DNA from: Chryseolinea sp.
GTDB taxonomy: Bacteria > Bacteroidota > Bacteroidia > Cytophagales > Cyclobacteriaceae
Length of the DNA: 59,408 nt
Reading direction: 5' to 3'
Assembly (NCBI GenBank): GCA_025923195.1
Contig: JAICGJ010000012.1
Location: forward strand, 1-59,408
The position numbers and the translations under genes are program-made. The notes under the pieces were generated by a model. That model was given only the letters and a program-made list of their open reading frames with translations. It had not been told where the DNA came from and made no database searches. How positions within the stretch are numbered: the first letter of the stretch is position 1; each line of letters opens with the position of its first letter. Of this stretch, positions 15,962 through 25,729 are shown piece after piece.

Positions 15962-17317
15962 ATGACAGAAGGGCTATTTCCACGAGCATTCATTAAACGC
16001 GAACAAGCGAATCTTGGCGATCAATGGCCTGAGTTTGAGGCTGCTCACAAGCTGCCCGCGCCCGTAAGCATCCGCATGAATCCAGCCAAGTCGAAGATTG
16101 CACCAGCAGTTCATCGGGTTCCCTGGTCTACATATGGTTTCTATCTAGAGAGCCGTCCTTCTTTTACAATGGACCCTACCTTTCATGGTGGCAGGTACTA
16201 TGTTCAGGAAGCGAGCTCTATGTTCTTGGAACAGGCCTTGGCCCAACTTACGGATTCAACGACCTCTCTGACTGTACTTGATTTATGCGCTGCTCCTGGA
16301 GGCAAGTCGACACATCTGCTCAGTCTGATTGGAAAAGATAGTTTGTTGGTGTCGAATGAGGTCATACAGTCCCGAACGGCGATTTTGTCAGAAAATATTC
16401 AGAAATGGGGTCATAGTAATGTTGTCGTTACTAATAATGACCCCAAGGACTTTCAGAGATTGCCTGGCTTTTTTGACGTGATCGCAATCGATGCGCCGTG
16501 CTCGGGAGAAGGCCTTTTCCGGAAAGATCCCAATGCACTGAAGGGGTGGTCAGAAGAGGTTGTGTCACTTTGTAGTAGGCGTCAGCGGAGAATTTTGAAT
16601 GATATCTGGCCGGCTCTGAAAACAGGGGGTCTCGTGATCTACTCCACGTGCACGTACAGCTCGGAAGAAAACGAAGAAAACTTAAGGTGGCTAAGTGGAC
16701 AGTATCAAGTTGAACCACTAACACTGAAAGTAAAATCTGAATGGGGAGTTCATACAATAAATGATGAGTCGATGTCAGGATATCGTTTCTTTCCCCATCG
16801 TGTCAGGGGTGAAGGATTTTTTCTTTCCGCATTTCGAAAGTTGGACCAACAACCTGAACACGGCCTTTATTCAAAGACAAGACTGCAAGAGCCTGGAAAA
16901 AAAATTACAGATGAGGTGCAACAGTGGGTTTTAAAACCAGAAGAAAAAAGTTTTATACTTCATAACGATCAGGTGCGACTATTGCCCAAAAAAAGAATGC
17001 CCGAACTACAAGCCATCGTCAAAAATCTTCGCATAATCCTGGCAGGTACCGCTATCGCTACCATCAAACATGAAAAATTAATTCCCAAGCATGCCTTTGC
17101 CTTGTCAGTCGATATAAATCGCGACGCCTTCCAGGTGATTGCACTGGATCACGATCTGGCTATTGACTACCTGCGGAAAGGTGTCCTCACCTTGAATCTT
17201 TCTAAAAGAGGTTTTGCACTGGTAACGTTTGATGATGTCGCATTGGGCTGGGTGAACGTATTGGAGAATCGGATCAACAATCTGTATCCCTCCGATTGGC
17301 GAATCCGTATGAGCTAA
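15962..17317 (+). CDS. rsmF: rRNA cytosine-C5 methyltransferase, RsmB/RsmF (NOP2/Sun) family
   Basis: SAM-dependent RNA m5C methyltransferase of 451 residues. The SAM site DLCAAPGGKSTHL, the catalytic segment DAPCSGEGLFRKDP and the nucleophile motif STCTYSSEENEENL (TCxY) are all present. A C-terminal half of about 180 residues with a PUA-like end (SVDINRDAFQVIALD, KRGFALV) is as in RsmF/YebU, so RsmF is the best match. In E. coli RsmF modifies 16S C1407. ATG 15962 is preferred over an upstream in-frame TTG at 15938. Confidence 0.85.
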   Translation: MTEGLFPRAFIKREQANLGDQWPEFEAAHKLPAPVSIRMNPAKSKIAPAVHRVPWSTYGFYLESRPSFTMDPTFHGGRYYVQEASSMFLEQALAQLTDSTTSLTVLDLCAAPGGKSTHLLSLIGKDSLLVSNEVIQSRTAILSENIQKWGHSNVVVTNNDPKDFQRLPGFFDVIAIDAPCSGEGLFRKDPNALKGWSEEVVSLCSRRQRRILNDIWPALKTGGLVIYSTCTYSSEENEENLRWLSGQYQVEPLTLKVKSEWGVHTINDESMSGYRFFPHRVRGEGFFLSAFRKLDQQPEHGLYSKTRLQEPGKKITDEVQQWVLKPEEKSFILHNDQVRLLPKKRMPELQAIVKNLRIILAGTAIATIKHEKLIPKHAFALSVDINRDAFQVIALDHDLAIDYLRKGVLTLNLSKRGFALVTFDDVALGWVNVLENRINNLYPSDWRIRMS

Positions 17318-17325
17318 ACATGAAT

Positions 17326-17349
17326 GGCCGGTCAAAGTTTTGACCGGCC
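17326..17349. terminator. Perfect 11-bp palindrome after the methyltransferase gene
   Basis: GGCCGGTCAAA-GT-TTTGACCGGCC, 8 bases after the rsmF stop codon. The stem is perfect, but no U tract follows on either strand. It could be a factor-dependent or processing hairpin, or a protein-binding palindrome. The remaining 220 bases before valS hold nothing recognisable. Confidence 0.55.
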
Positions 17350-17572
17350 CATTCCATCAGCCAACCCCTCTTACCGTTAGTCCTGATCTCGCTGATACCC
17401 CATCTACGAGATTCGGTTCTCCCTTGGATTTCGATTTTTCAAAAATTCAGTTTTCGACTCGATTTCCTTAATTTCGAGCCCGTATTCCAAAGCCGATATA
17501 CCCACCAGGTGTATTCCTTGAAGATAGGGTGACGGGCCACGGAACAACAATTAACAGGTAACAAATAGAATA

Positions 17573-20203
17573 ATGCTATCAACTAAGTATAATCCTGGCG
17601 AAGTAGAGAACAAGTGGTATAGCTATTGGCTTGAAAAAGGATTCTTTCATTCTGAACCGAACCCGAATAAAGAGCCCTATTGCATTGTGATCCCTCCTCC
17701 GAACGTCACAGGGGTCCTCCACATGGGTCATATGCTTAACAATACGATACAAGATATCCTGATTCGGAAAGCCCGCATGGAAGGAAAGGAAGCATGCTGG
17801 GTGCCTGGGACGGATCACGCCTCTATTGCAACGGAAGCAAAGGTAGTTGCGATGCTACGTGAAAGGGGAATTAAGAAATCGGATATAACGCGCGAAGAAT
17901 TTCTGAAGTACGCTTGGGAGTGGAGAGGAAAATACGGGGGCATAATCCTCGAGCAATTAAAAAAACTTGGCGCTTCTTGTGATTGGGATCGGACCAAATT
18001 TACGATGGATCCCGATTACTATGACGCTGTTATCGATGTGTTCATTGACCTGTATAAAAAAGGAAATATCTACCGGGGTATGCGCATGGTAAATTGGGAT
18101 CCGGTGGGGAAAACTGCGTTATCGGATGACGAGGTGATTCGTAAGGACGTTCCGTCAAAACTGTATTATATTAACTATGCCGTGGAAGGCAGCAAGGAAT
18201 TTCTTACCATCGCAACGGTACGGCCAGAAACGATCATGGCCGATACTGCTATTTGCATTAACCCCGCTGACCAGCGTTATGCGCATCTCAAGGGAAAGAA
18301 AGCAGTAATACCCTTGATCAACCGCGCTATTCCTATCATTGAGGATGAGTATGTTGCAATGGACTTCGGTACCGGATGTCTGAAAGTAACTCCGGCACAT
18401 GATACAAACGATTATGAGTTGGGCCAGAAGCACAATCTTGAGATCATCGACATACTTAACGAGGATGGAACATTAAATGAGAAAGCACAAATTCTGGTTG
18501 GGGAAGATCGATTCATCGCCCGCAAGAAAATTGTAAAGCTGCTGGATGAAAAAAATCAGCTTCAGAAAGTGGAAGATTATACCAGCAGCGTCGGATTCTC
18601 AGAACGCACCGATGCTGTTATAGAACCCCGCTTATCGCTGCAATGGTTCCTGAAGATGAAGGAATTGACAAAGCCCGCGCTTGCGCATGTGATGAATGAT
18701 GACATACAGCTCATTCCATCGAAGTTTAAAAACACGTATAGCCACTGGATGGAAAATGTCCGCGATTGGTGCATCTCACGGCAGCTTTGGTGGGGACATC
18801 GCATCCCGGCATGGTATGATGACCAGGGGTCCTATGTTGTAGCAAGAACTGAGGAAGAAGCTATCGCTCAATTCAGAACTCAAAATCCATCATTTAAAAA
18901 TCAAAAGCTCCGGCAGGATCCCGATGTGATGGATACATGGTTCTCGAGCTGGCTGTGGCCAATCGCGGTCTTTGATTGCTCTGTTTTTAAATCGCCTGGC
19001 AACAAAGGAAACGCAGATCTGAATTATTACTATCCCACCAACGATCTGGTTACTGCTCCTGAGATCCTTTTCTTCTGGGTTGCACGCATGATCATCGCCG
19101 GATATGAATATCGTGGAGAAATGCCATTCAAGAACGTGTACTTGACTGGTATTGTGCGTGACAGCCTTGGACGAAAGATGTCGAAGTCTTTGGGTAATTC
19201 CCCCGATCCATTGGAACTAATAAACAATTTCGGGGCGGACGCAGTACGCGCTGGCATGTTGTTCAGTTCCCCTGCGGGTAATGACTTGCCGTACGATGAG
19301 AAAATGATTGAGCAAGGACGAAATTTTGCCAACAAAATATGGAATGCGTTTCGCCTCGTCAAAGGTTGGACACCAGACTCTAATGTCACGATGCCGGAAG
19401 AGAACAGGCTAGCCATGAAATGGTTTCGGTCAAAAATGAATCAATCCCTTTCAGAGTTAAAAGACGATTTTACGAAATTCAGGATATCGGCGGCACTGCA
19501 TACGACACATAAGTTGATATGGTACGATTTCTGTTCGTACTATCTGGAAATGATCAAGCCAGACTTTGGGAAGCCCATCGACAAAGTCACCTATGAAACG
19601 ACGGTTGAGTTTTTCGAAATTCTTTTAAAAGCGCTCCATCCGTTTATGCCATTTATAACGGAAGAATTATGGCATGACCTCAAAGATCGAGAGGAGGACT
19701 GTGTTATCGTTGCTTTATGGCCAACACCGCAGCCTTTCGATGCTTCCATTCTAAAGGAAGGCCAATTTGCGTTCGATATTATAACTGAAATACGAAACAC
19801 CAGGAAGGTAAAAGGCATCTCGCCTAAGGAACCATTGAGACTTTTAGTAAGATCAACGGATGAGACTCCGAGTATTACATTTTCGCCCGTTATCAAGAAA
19901 CTTTCAAACCTCAGTGAAATTTCACTAACAGAAAATAAGATCAGCAATGCCGCATCATTCGTCATCAGGACTACCGAATTTTTCATTCCCATCGAGGGCA
20001 AGATCGACGCCGCCAAAGAACGCGAAGCAATTCTGAAGGACCTTGAGTATCACAGGGGATTTATGGCAACGGTTGATAAAAAATTATCAAATGATAAGTT
20101 TGTCAAAAGCGCACCTGCCCAGGTGATCGAGTTGGAACGAAAGAAAAAAGCCGATGCTGAAATGAAGATCAGGGCCCTTGAAGAAAGTCTCTTAAGACTC
20201 TAG
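17573..20203 (+). CDS. valS: Valyl-tRNA synthetase
   Basis: Class I synthetase of 876 residues charging tRNA-Val. The HIGH signature lies in PPPNVTGVLHMGHMLN (about residues 42-57). An editing (CP1) domain follows (TVRPETIMADTAICINP). DVMDTWFSSWLWP precedes the KMSKS signature in GRKMSKSLGNSPDP (about residue 532). An anticodon-binding domain and a short C-terminal coiled coil (AKEREAILKDLEYHRG to the end) complete it. All landmarks of a functional ValRS are present. It is followed tail-to-tail by an unrelated secreted-protein gene. Confidence 0.97.
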   Translation: MLSTKYNPGEVENKWYSYWLEKGFFHSEPNPNKEPYCIVIPPPNVTGVLHMGHMLNNTIQDILIRKARMEGKEACWVPGTDHASIATEAKVVAMLRERGIKKSDITREEFLKYAWEWRGKYGGIILEQLKKLGASCDWDRTKFTMDPDYYDAVIDVFIDLYKKGNIYRGMRMVNWDPVGKTALSDDEVIRKDVPSKLYYINYAVEGSKEFLTIATVRPETIMADTAICINPADQRYAHLKGKKAVIPLINRAIPIIEDEYVAMDFGTGCLKVTPAHDTNDYELGQKHNLEIIDILNEDGTLNEKAQILVGEDRFIARKKIVKLLDEKNQLQKVEDYTSSVGFSERTDAVIEPRLSLQWFLKMKELTKPALAHVMNDDIQLIPSKFKNTYSHWMENVRDWCISRQLWWGHRIPAWYDDQGSYVVARTEEEAIAQFRTQNPSFKNQKLRQDPDVMDTWFSSWLWPIAVFDCSVFKSPGNKGNADLNYYYPTNDLVTAPEILFFWVARMIIAGYEYRGEMPFKNVYLTGIVRDSLGRKMSKSLGNSPDPLELINNFGADAVRAGMLFSSPAGNDLPYDEKMIEQGRNFANKIWNAFRLVKGWTPDSNVTMPEENRLAMKWFRSKMNQSLSELKDDFTKFRISAALHTTHKLIWYDFCSYYLEMIKPDFGKPIDKVTYETTVEFFEILLKALHPFMPFITEELWHDLKDREEDCVIVALWPTPQPFDASILKEGQFAFDIITEIRNTRKVKGISPKEPLRLLVRSTDETPSITFSPVIKKLSNLSEISLTENKISNAASFVIRTTEFFIPIEGKIDAAKEREAILKDLEYHRGFMATVDKKLSNDKFVKSAPAQVIELERKKKADAEMKIRALEESLLRL

Positions 20204-20229
20204 CAATTCGCTACTACTAAAGTCGGAAG

Positions 20230-20973
20230 TCAATGATTGTACTGCGAATTGTAGTGTTGAAAAATTGTTACCAGGTGATCTTCGTTTGATGTTGACAAAT
20301 TGTTGTCTTTTACTAACTGCTCTATTTTTTCGTAGTCTTCGTCAAATAGCATAAGGAACTTTTTCCTCGAGCCAGGCAATTCTACCACCCGTTTTTCCTT
20401 TACGGTATAGAATTTCACCTTTTTAAGGATCTTGTCGTCAGGGCTCCCCACATTGAGTTGAACATTATAGTCAGCCTTTTTAATACCAATGCTTGTTTTC
20501 TTCAAAAGCGGCATCGAGCCATCACTCAACACTTGAAAGAATCCAGTAAACGGCACGTTGTCTTCATTTTTATAATCTTTGGCATTGACGAAATACACTG
20601 GTACCCTCATAATTGAATCGGCCCATACAAAACTTTTCACCTGGTCCCCCTTTAACACCTTAATACCATTTCTTCCCATGACTTCCAATTCGTCCAGGTA
20701 AATGTCATATCGAGCGGGGTATCCTTCGATAAGTTTGTCTTTGTCATACAGCAGGATAGAAAAGTTTTTCCAACGCGTATCCAAGTATGTATCTCCGATA
20801 ACCTTGCCAGAAGGTAGAGGGATGCCGTACAACAAATCAGCATTGTTGATGCCATTAAAGTCAAACAAATGTTCCAGGGTATTGGTAGCTCGAATGTTGA
20901 CGGGAACTACAGCCTGCGCACCCGCATCTAATACCAAGCTCACAAAAGGTAAAATTCTTAATAGTTTTTTCAT
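20230..20973 (-). CDS. Unknown exported protein
   Basis: Protein of 247 residues with a signal peptide (MKKLLRILPFVSLVLDAGAQA), then a soluble mixed alpha/beta region. No known motif is recognised. FNGINNADLLYGIPLPSG and GDTYLDTRWKNFSILL near the N-terminus look like the start of secreted Bacteroidota proteins of unknown function. The C-terminus is charged (FDEDYEKIEQLVKDNNL). There is no type IX sorting domain, so it probably stays in the periplasm. It is convergent with valS and monocistronic as far as the sequence shows. Confidence 0.7.
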   Translation of the reverse strand: MKKLLRILPFVSLVLDAGAQAVVPVNIRATNTLEHLFDFNGINNADLLYGIPLPSGKVIGDTYLDTRWKNFSILLYDKDKLIEGYPARYDIYLDELEVMGRNGIKVLKGDQVKSFVWADSIMRVPVYFVNAKDYKNEDNVPFTGFFQVLSDGSMPLLKKTSIGIKKADYNVQLNVGSPDDKILKKVKFYTVKEKRVVELPGSRKKFLMLFDEDYEKIEQLVKDNNLSTSNEDHLVTIFQHYNSQYNH

Positions 20974-21135
20974 TTATGCGATGGCCCGCGATCAAAAGGA
21001 AAATTTAGGGAACGGTTAAGTTGGTGTCAATCCCCCGATTTGCGTGTAAAATAAGAGACGAACAACGTGTGACTGGAGGATAGCCGTTGATTTGAATGAA
21101 TTAACTGTTCCAATGAATACTCGCGGGAATCGTGG

Positions 21136-22359
21136 TCAGATCCTTGCTGCCATGAGCAATTCTATGTTCTTGTATTTCAACCCAAATTTCCTTGCAACGT
21201 GTTCGTTTGTCAGCCCACCCTTGTACGTATAAACTCCTTTCATGAACCACTTATGTGAAAAGATCATAGGCTCTACGCCTCCCTCTTCAGCTGCGCGTAA
21301 AATTGTTGGCGTAAAAATATTGCTTAATGCATTGGCCGCCGTGTGGGCTACACGTGAGGCAACGTTGGGCACGCAATAATGTATAACGCCGTGTCTTCGG
21401 AAGACAGGCCTACTCAATGTCGTAAGCTCAGATGTTTCAACACATCCCCCCTGGTCGATACTCAGGTCGATGATGAGCGAATCGGACTTCATGTGGGTCA
21501 CCATTTCTTCAGTGATAACGTGACGAGCTCTTCCTTTTTCGGCCCTTAATGCTCCGATCACAACGTCTGCAGTTTTTAGCGTGTCCCCCAGCGTAATGGT
21601 ATCGATTGTGGACGTATAAATTTGCTGGCCGAGGAGATGTTTAATTCGTCTTAATTTGTAGAGGTGATTATCAAACACCTCTACATGCGCACCAAGTCCC
21701 AGCGCTGCGCGTGCCGCGTACTCAGCAACGGTTCCGGCACCAATAATAACCACTTTGGTTGGCGGAACGCCAGTAATTCCGCCAAGGATCACACCCTTGC
21801 CATTATTGGCCGTGCTTAGATATTCCGAAGCGATCAAAAGCACCGAACTGCCGGCAATTTCGCTCATGGCCCGTATAATCGGCATCCCCCCCACTTTGTC
21901 TTCAATAAATTCATAAGCCAGCGCGATGATCTTCTTTTTTGTCATCGCTTGCAGGACCTCCGATTTTAGCTGACCCATCTGAAGTGCTGAGATCAACGTT
22001 TGGCCTGGATGCATCAGCTCAATTTCTTCAAGCGTAGGTGGCTCAATTTTTAGAATGACGTTAGCCTTGTAAATTTCCTGAGGAGAATAGACTATTTTTG
22101 CACCCGCATCGCTATATTCCTTGTCTGAAAATTTTGAACCTGTTCCAGCTTTGGCTTCAACCCAGATTTCATGCCCGTTGTTCACCAGTATTGCAACGGC
22201 ATCCGGCGTCAGGCTAATCCGGTTCTCCTGAAGAGAGATTTCGCGGGGTAAACCGATAAAAAAGGAATGCTTTTCTTTTTTTATTTCAAGTAATTTTTCC
22301 TGAGGGTGCAGGCTGGCTTTGGCTAAAGCTTCAAAACCTGTTTTCTTTTTTTCCGTCAT
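21136..22359 (-). CDS. ald: Alanine dehydrogenase
   Basis: NAD-dependent enzyme interconverting alanine and pyruvate plus ammonia, of the AlaDH/PNT family. Landmarks are IGLPREISLQENRISLTPDAV at the N-terminus (substrate Arg and Lys region), a Rossmann motif VVIIGAGTVAEYAARAALGLGA, and DQGGCVETS followed by YCVPNVASRVAHTAANALSN. At 407 residues it is longer than classical Ald (about 370), with an N-terminal extension common in this phylum. Transhydrogenase alpha subunit is the main alternative, but no pntB is present. The start overlaps tsaE by 29 bases, so it is the last gene of the porX-tsaE-ald operon. Confidence 0.85.
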   Translation of the reverse strand: MTEKKKTGFEALAKASLHPQEKLLEIKKEKHSFFIGLPREISLQENRISLTPDAVAILVNNGHEIWVEAKAGTGSKFSDKEYSDAGAKIVYSPQEIYKANVILKIEPPTLEEIELMHPGQTLISALQMGQLKSEVLQAMTKKKIIALAYEFIEDKVGGMPIIRAMSEIAGSSVLLIASEYLSTANNGKGVILGGITGVPPTKVVIIGAGTVAEYAARAALGLGAHVEVFDNHLYKLRRIKHLLGQQIYTSTIDTITLGDTLKTADVVIGALRAEKGRARHVITEEMVTHMKSDSLIIDLSIDQGGCVETSELTTLSRPVFRRHGVIHYCVPNVASRVAHTAANALSNIFTPTILRAAEEGGVEPMIFSHKWFMKGVYTYKGGLTNEHVARKFGLKYKNIELLMAARI

Positions 22360-22792
22360 GGAGCGCGATGGCTATTTTTCGTTTTGTGTTGGATTCAACT
22401 TGGATATTGACTTCAGCATACTGCAATGGAATCAGGGATGGAATTTTTTCGGGCCACTCAACAAAGCAAGGATGCCCTGAGTAGAAATATTCTTCTATTC
22501 CAATTTCTTTTGCTTCAATTTCCCTTTCAATTCTGTAAAAATCAAAATGATAAATTCTCTCCCCACTATCATTTTCGTACTCGTTCACTATAGAAAACGA
22601 TGGGCTGCTCATCGGTCCCGTAACCCCCAAAATCTTACAAACCATTTTAATAAGCGTCGTCTTTCCGGAACCCATTTCACCTTGAAACAACCATACTCTG
22701 TAATTGATAATCTTTCTGACAATTTCCTGCGCCACTTTCTCCAACGATGCCAGAGTTACCTCCGTGAACACTTCATGCTCCTGGGTTATCAC
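22331..22792 (-). CDS. tsaE: tRNA threonylcarbamoyladenosine synthesis ATPase TsaE
   Basis: ATPase of 153 residues that, with TsaB and TsaD, installs the t6A modification at position 37 of ANN-decoding tRNAs. The P-loop is GEMGSGKTTLIK, followed by the family segment SSPSFSIVNEY and IYHFDFYRI (Walker B region), with a C-terminal CFVEWPEKIPSLIP. It overlaps porX upstream by four bases (ATGA) and ald downstream by 29 bases, so translation coupling is likely. Confidence 0.93.
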   Translation of the reverse strand: MITQEHEVFTEVTLASLEKVAQEIVRKIINYRVWLFQGEMGSGKTTLIKMVCKILGVTGPMSSPSFSIVNEYENDSGERIYHFDFYRIEREIEAKEIGIEEYFYSGHPCFVEWPEKIPSLIPLQYAEVNIQVESNTKRKIAIALHDGKKENRF

Positions 22793-24345
22793 ACATTCTT
22801 CGAATTTAAGAAAATAATAGGAATGATCATCTCTTCCATACTCACGCCACCATGTTGAAATGTATCCTTATAAAAATTTACATAATAATTGTAGTTGTTT
22901 GGATAGGCAAAGAACTGGTCCTCGGTGGCAAAGACATAGGAGGATGATACATTCAGCTTCGGGAGAAACAACCGTTCAGGTTTCTGCACCTGCATAACTT
23001 TGTCACCTTCATATCCAAGGTTTTTGCCTTGCTTATAGCGAAGATTTGAATTCACAGACCTATCGCCGATAATCTTGAAAGGGCGTTTCACTCTGATCGT
23101 TCCATGATCAGTTGTAATAACAACCCTTACGTCCTTTTCGGCAATTTTCTTCAGTATATCTATTAGTGGTGAGTGTATAAACCATGATTTTGTAATAGAC
23201 CTATACGCCGACTCATCCGGCGCCAATTCCCGTACCATAGCCATATCGGTGCGCGCATGTGAGAGCATATCAACAAAATTATACACGATCACATTCAAGT
23301 CATTATTAAAAAGGTTATTTACCGTATCTACAAGATTTCTACCCTCTTCAAGATTCTTGATCTTATGATACGACATTTTTATATTCAGGTTATTCCGTCG
23401 AAGTTGTTTGGCCAGGAACTCATCCTCAAAATTATTTTTCCCTTCATCTTCGTCTTCACCAACCCAGAGCGCCGGATTTGTTTTAGCCATTTCAGAGGGA
23501 AGCTGTCCGGAGAAAATCGCATTTCTCGCATAGGCCGTGGTGGTAGGCAAAATAGAATAGTACGTGTCTTCCTTATCGACGGTAAAGTAGTCCGATACTA
23601 CAGGTTCGATAACCTTCCACTGATCATACCGGAGGTTGTCGATGATCACCACAAATACAGGTTTCTTGCCAAGCTCTGGAAAAACTTTGCGTTTCATGAT
23701 CTGGTGCGATAGCAACGGTTTATCTGATTTTGGATCATTCAACCATGAATCGTAATTGCGAATTATGAACTTGGCAAAATTGGCATTCGCTTCAGTTTTC
23801 TGCATATCGAGTACGTCGCCCATTTCCTCATTATCTGCCTGATCCATTTGCAGTTCCCAGAATACAAGCTTCTTATATATCTCAGCCCACTGCTCGTGGT
23901 TCATCACATCCTGAAATGCCATGCTGATTCTTCGGAATTCTTGCTGATAATTGAGATTGGTCTTTTCGATCACCAGCCGCTTATTATCCAGGATTTTTTT
24001 AACGGATAGCAAGATTTGACTAGGATTGAGCGGTTTGATCAGGTAGTCTGCAATCTTCGAACCGATAGCTTCCTCCATGATGTGTTCCTCTTCATTCTTA
24101 GTGATCATCACTACAGGAAGGTTTGGCTTATTATTTTTTATTTGTGTTAATGCTTCCAGTCCGGACATACCGGGCATATTTTCATCCAGGAACACAACAT
24201 CATAGTGCTTTTCATCACTTTTCTCAACAGCCTCCGAACCATTATTGACCGGGGTTATATCATAACCTCGTTGCTCGAGAAAAATAATATGAGGCTTAAG
24301 CAAATCAATCTCGTCGTCGGCCCACAAAATGCTATATCTTTGCAT
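22789..24345 (-). CDS. porX: PorX-type response regulator with PglZ domain
   Basis: Two-domain regulator of the type IX secretion system and gliding. Residues 1-120 form a receiver domain with the acidic pair DDE at 10-12, phosphoacceptor Asp54 (VVFLDENMPGM), and Lys in LIKPLN. Residues from about 200 on are a PglZ/alkaline-phosphatase-like domain (PVFVVIIDNLRYDQW with the metal Asp, VVITTDHGTIRVKRP). In Porphyromonas and Flavobacterium PorX works with the kinase PorY and a sigma factor. ATG 24345 (MQRYSILWADDE) is preferred; an in-frame ATG at 24372 would add nine residues. It heads the tsaE-ald operon. Confidence 0.92.
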   Translation of the reverse strand: MQRYSILWADDEIDLLKPHIIFLEQRGYDITPVNNGSEAVEKSDEKHYDVVFLDENMPGMSGLEALTQIKNNKPNLPVVMITKNEEEHIMEEAIGSKIADYLIKPLNPSQILLSVKKILDNKRLVIEKTNLNYQQEFRRISMAFQDVMNHEQWAEIYKKLVFWELQMDQADNEEMGDVLDMQKTEANANFAKFIIRNYDSWLNDPKSDKPLLSHQIMKRKVFPELGKKPVFVVIIDNLRYDQWKVIEPVVSDYFTVDKEDTYYSILPTTTAYARNAIFSGQLPSEMAKTNPALWVGEDEDEGKNNFEDEFLAKQLRRNNLNIKMSYHKIKNLEEGRNLVDTVNNLFNNDLNVIVYNFVDMLSHARTDMAMVRELAPDESAYRSITKSWFIHSPLIDILKKIAEKDVRVVITTDHGTIRVKRPFKIIGDRSVNSNLRYKQGKNLGYEGDKVMQVQKPERLFLPKLNVSSSYVFATEDQFFAYPNNYNYYVNFYKDTFQHGGVSMEEMIIPIIFLNSKNV

Positions 24346-24418
24346 AGTTGAAATTTTCCCCAATTTAACCATTAATCTCTATCCATTGTTGTAATCCGGA
24401 TGAGGAACTTGACTACGG

Positions 24419-25651
24419 ATGATTAAAAAGAAGATTATTAATGATCCCGTCTATGGATTTATCACTGTCCCAAGCGAGCTTGTATATGAGATCATCTCTC
24501 ACCCCTATTTCCAGCGACTCCGCCACGTTAAGCAACTAGGACTAACCCATTATGTATATCCCGGAGCGCTTCATACCCGCTTCCAGCATGCCCTTGGGGC
24601 CATGCATCTGATGGGAAAGGTCCTTGACCATCTACGGTTAAAAGGCGTTCAAATTTCTAACGACGAATATGAGGCGTCTCAAATTGCTGTTCTATTGCAT
24701 GATCTTGGGCATGGTCCATTTTCTCATACGCTCGAAGAAGTTTTATTACCAGGAGTGAAACATGAAAGCTTGTCGTACCTTTTGATCAACAAGTTGAATG
24801 AGGAATTTAATGGCGCACTCCATTTGACCCTCCAATTTTTCAGAAACAGCTACAATCGCAAATTCTTTCATCAGCTCATATCAAGTCAGCTGGATATTGA
24901 TCGTTTGGATTATCTCAAAAGGGACTGCTTTTTTACCGGAGTAATGGAAGGAACGATCGGGGTTGATCGGATTATAGCGATGCTTGCCGTTCACGACGAT
25001 CAACTGGTCGTCGAAGAAAAAGGCATTTATAGCATTGAAAATTTCTTAAACGCCAGACGGTTAATGTACTGGCAAGTGTATTTGCATAAAACATCAGTCA
25101 GCGCCGAACGCATGCTTGTTAATATTGTGCGAAGAGCACAGGCACTTGTGCGTGCACACGAACCGTTGCAATCCAGCGACAGCTTGCGTTTTTTTCTGGA
25201 AAGACATATTACCTTAAATGACTTTAAAGACGTGAACGTCTTAGAAAACTTCGGCCGTCTAGATGATAACGATATTTGGGGTGCTCTGAAATGCTGGCAA
25301 AATCACGCCGACAATATTCTAGCCTTGTTATCCCGGATGCTTCTCGAGCGTCGCCTCTTTAAGGTTAAGCTCAGCCTTGATCCTATAAAAAAAACGGAGA
25401 TTGAGAATATAAGGCAATCCATTATGAGCCAGTACAACACCTTTCGTTCTGAAACCTCCTACCTGTTCTCGCATGGCGTAGTTTCCAATGAAGCCTACAC
25501 AGAAGGACATCAGATCAATATTGTTATGCGAAATGGACAATTGCTGGATATCGCACAAGCATCCGATCTCCCCAACATTAAGGCAATTAGCAAAATCGTT
25601 AAAAAAAACTATCTGTGCTGGCCTAAAAATGTATCTTTGCTGAATTCGTAA
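24419..25651 (+). CDS. HD-domain phosphohydrolase (SAMHD1/dGTPase-like)
   Basis: Protein of 410 residues with the metal-binding HD signature. RFQHALGAMHLMG gives the first His, LLHDLGHGPFSHTLE the central HD, and SQLDIDRLDYLKRDCFFTG the distal Asp. The family includes dNTP triphosphohydrolases and YdhJ-type proteins; the substrate is not predictable. It is divergent from porX, with the two start codons 73 bases apart, and directly upstream of lpxD. I recall this porX-HD-lpxD order from other Bacteroidota. A TATCTTTG sequence at 24335-24342 could be its -7 element. Confidence 0.88.
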   Translation: MIKKKIINDPVYGFITVPSELVYEIISHPYFQRLRHVKQLGLTHYVYPGALHTRFQHALGAMHLMGKVLDHLRLKGVQISNDEYEASQIAVLLHDLGHGPFSHTLEEVLLPGVKHESLSYLLINKLNEEFNGALHLTLQFFRNSYNRKFFHQLISSQLDIDRLDYLKRDCFFTGVMEGTIGVDRIIAMLAVHDDQLVVEEKGIYSIENFLNARRLMYWQVYLHKTSVSAERMLVNIVRRAQALVRAHEPLQSSDSLRFFLERHITLNDFKDVNVLENFGRLDDNDIWGALKCWQNHADNILALLSRMLLERRLFKVKLSLDPIKKTEIENIRQSIMSQYNTFRSETSYLFSHGVVSNEAYTEGHQINIVMRNGQLLDIAQASDLPNIKAISKIVKKNYLCWPKNVSLLNS

Positions 25652-25729
25652 ACATGTTATCCGGAATTCGAAGATCCTTGATCGGTTGGTTAACTAACAG
25701 TAACAGGCAATCTTAATGAAACATTAGAT

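Noticed and set aside
17350-17572. Riboswitch or leader before valS
   Set aside because: No Val-rich frame, no terminator-antiterminator pair and no known motif could be recognised.
22789-24345. PglZ domain as part of a BREX or Pgl phage-defence system
   Set aside because: The domain is fused to a receiver domain exactly as in PorX, and no BrxC, PglX, BrxA/B or BrxL gene is nearby.
24419-25651. HD protein as an antiphage dNTPase (dGTPase defence)
   Set aside because: It sits beside porX and lipid A genes in what looks like core genome. The fold is compatible with dNTP hydrolysis but nothing points to defence.
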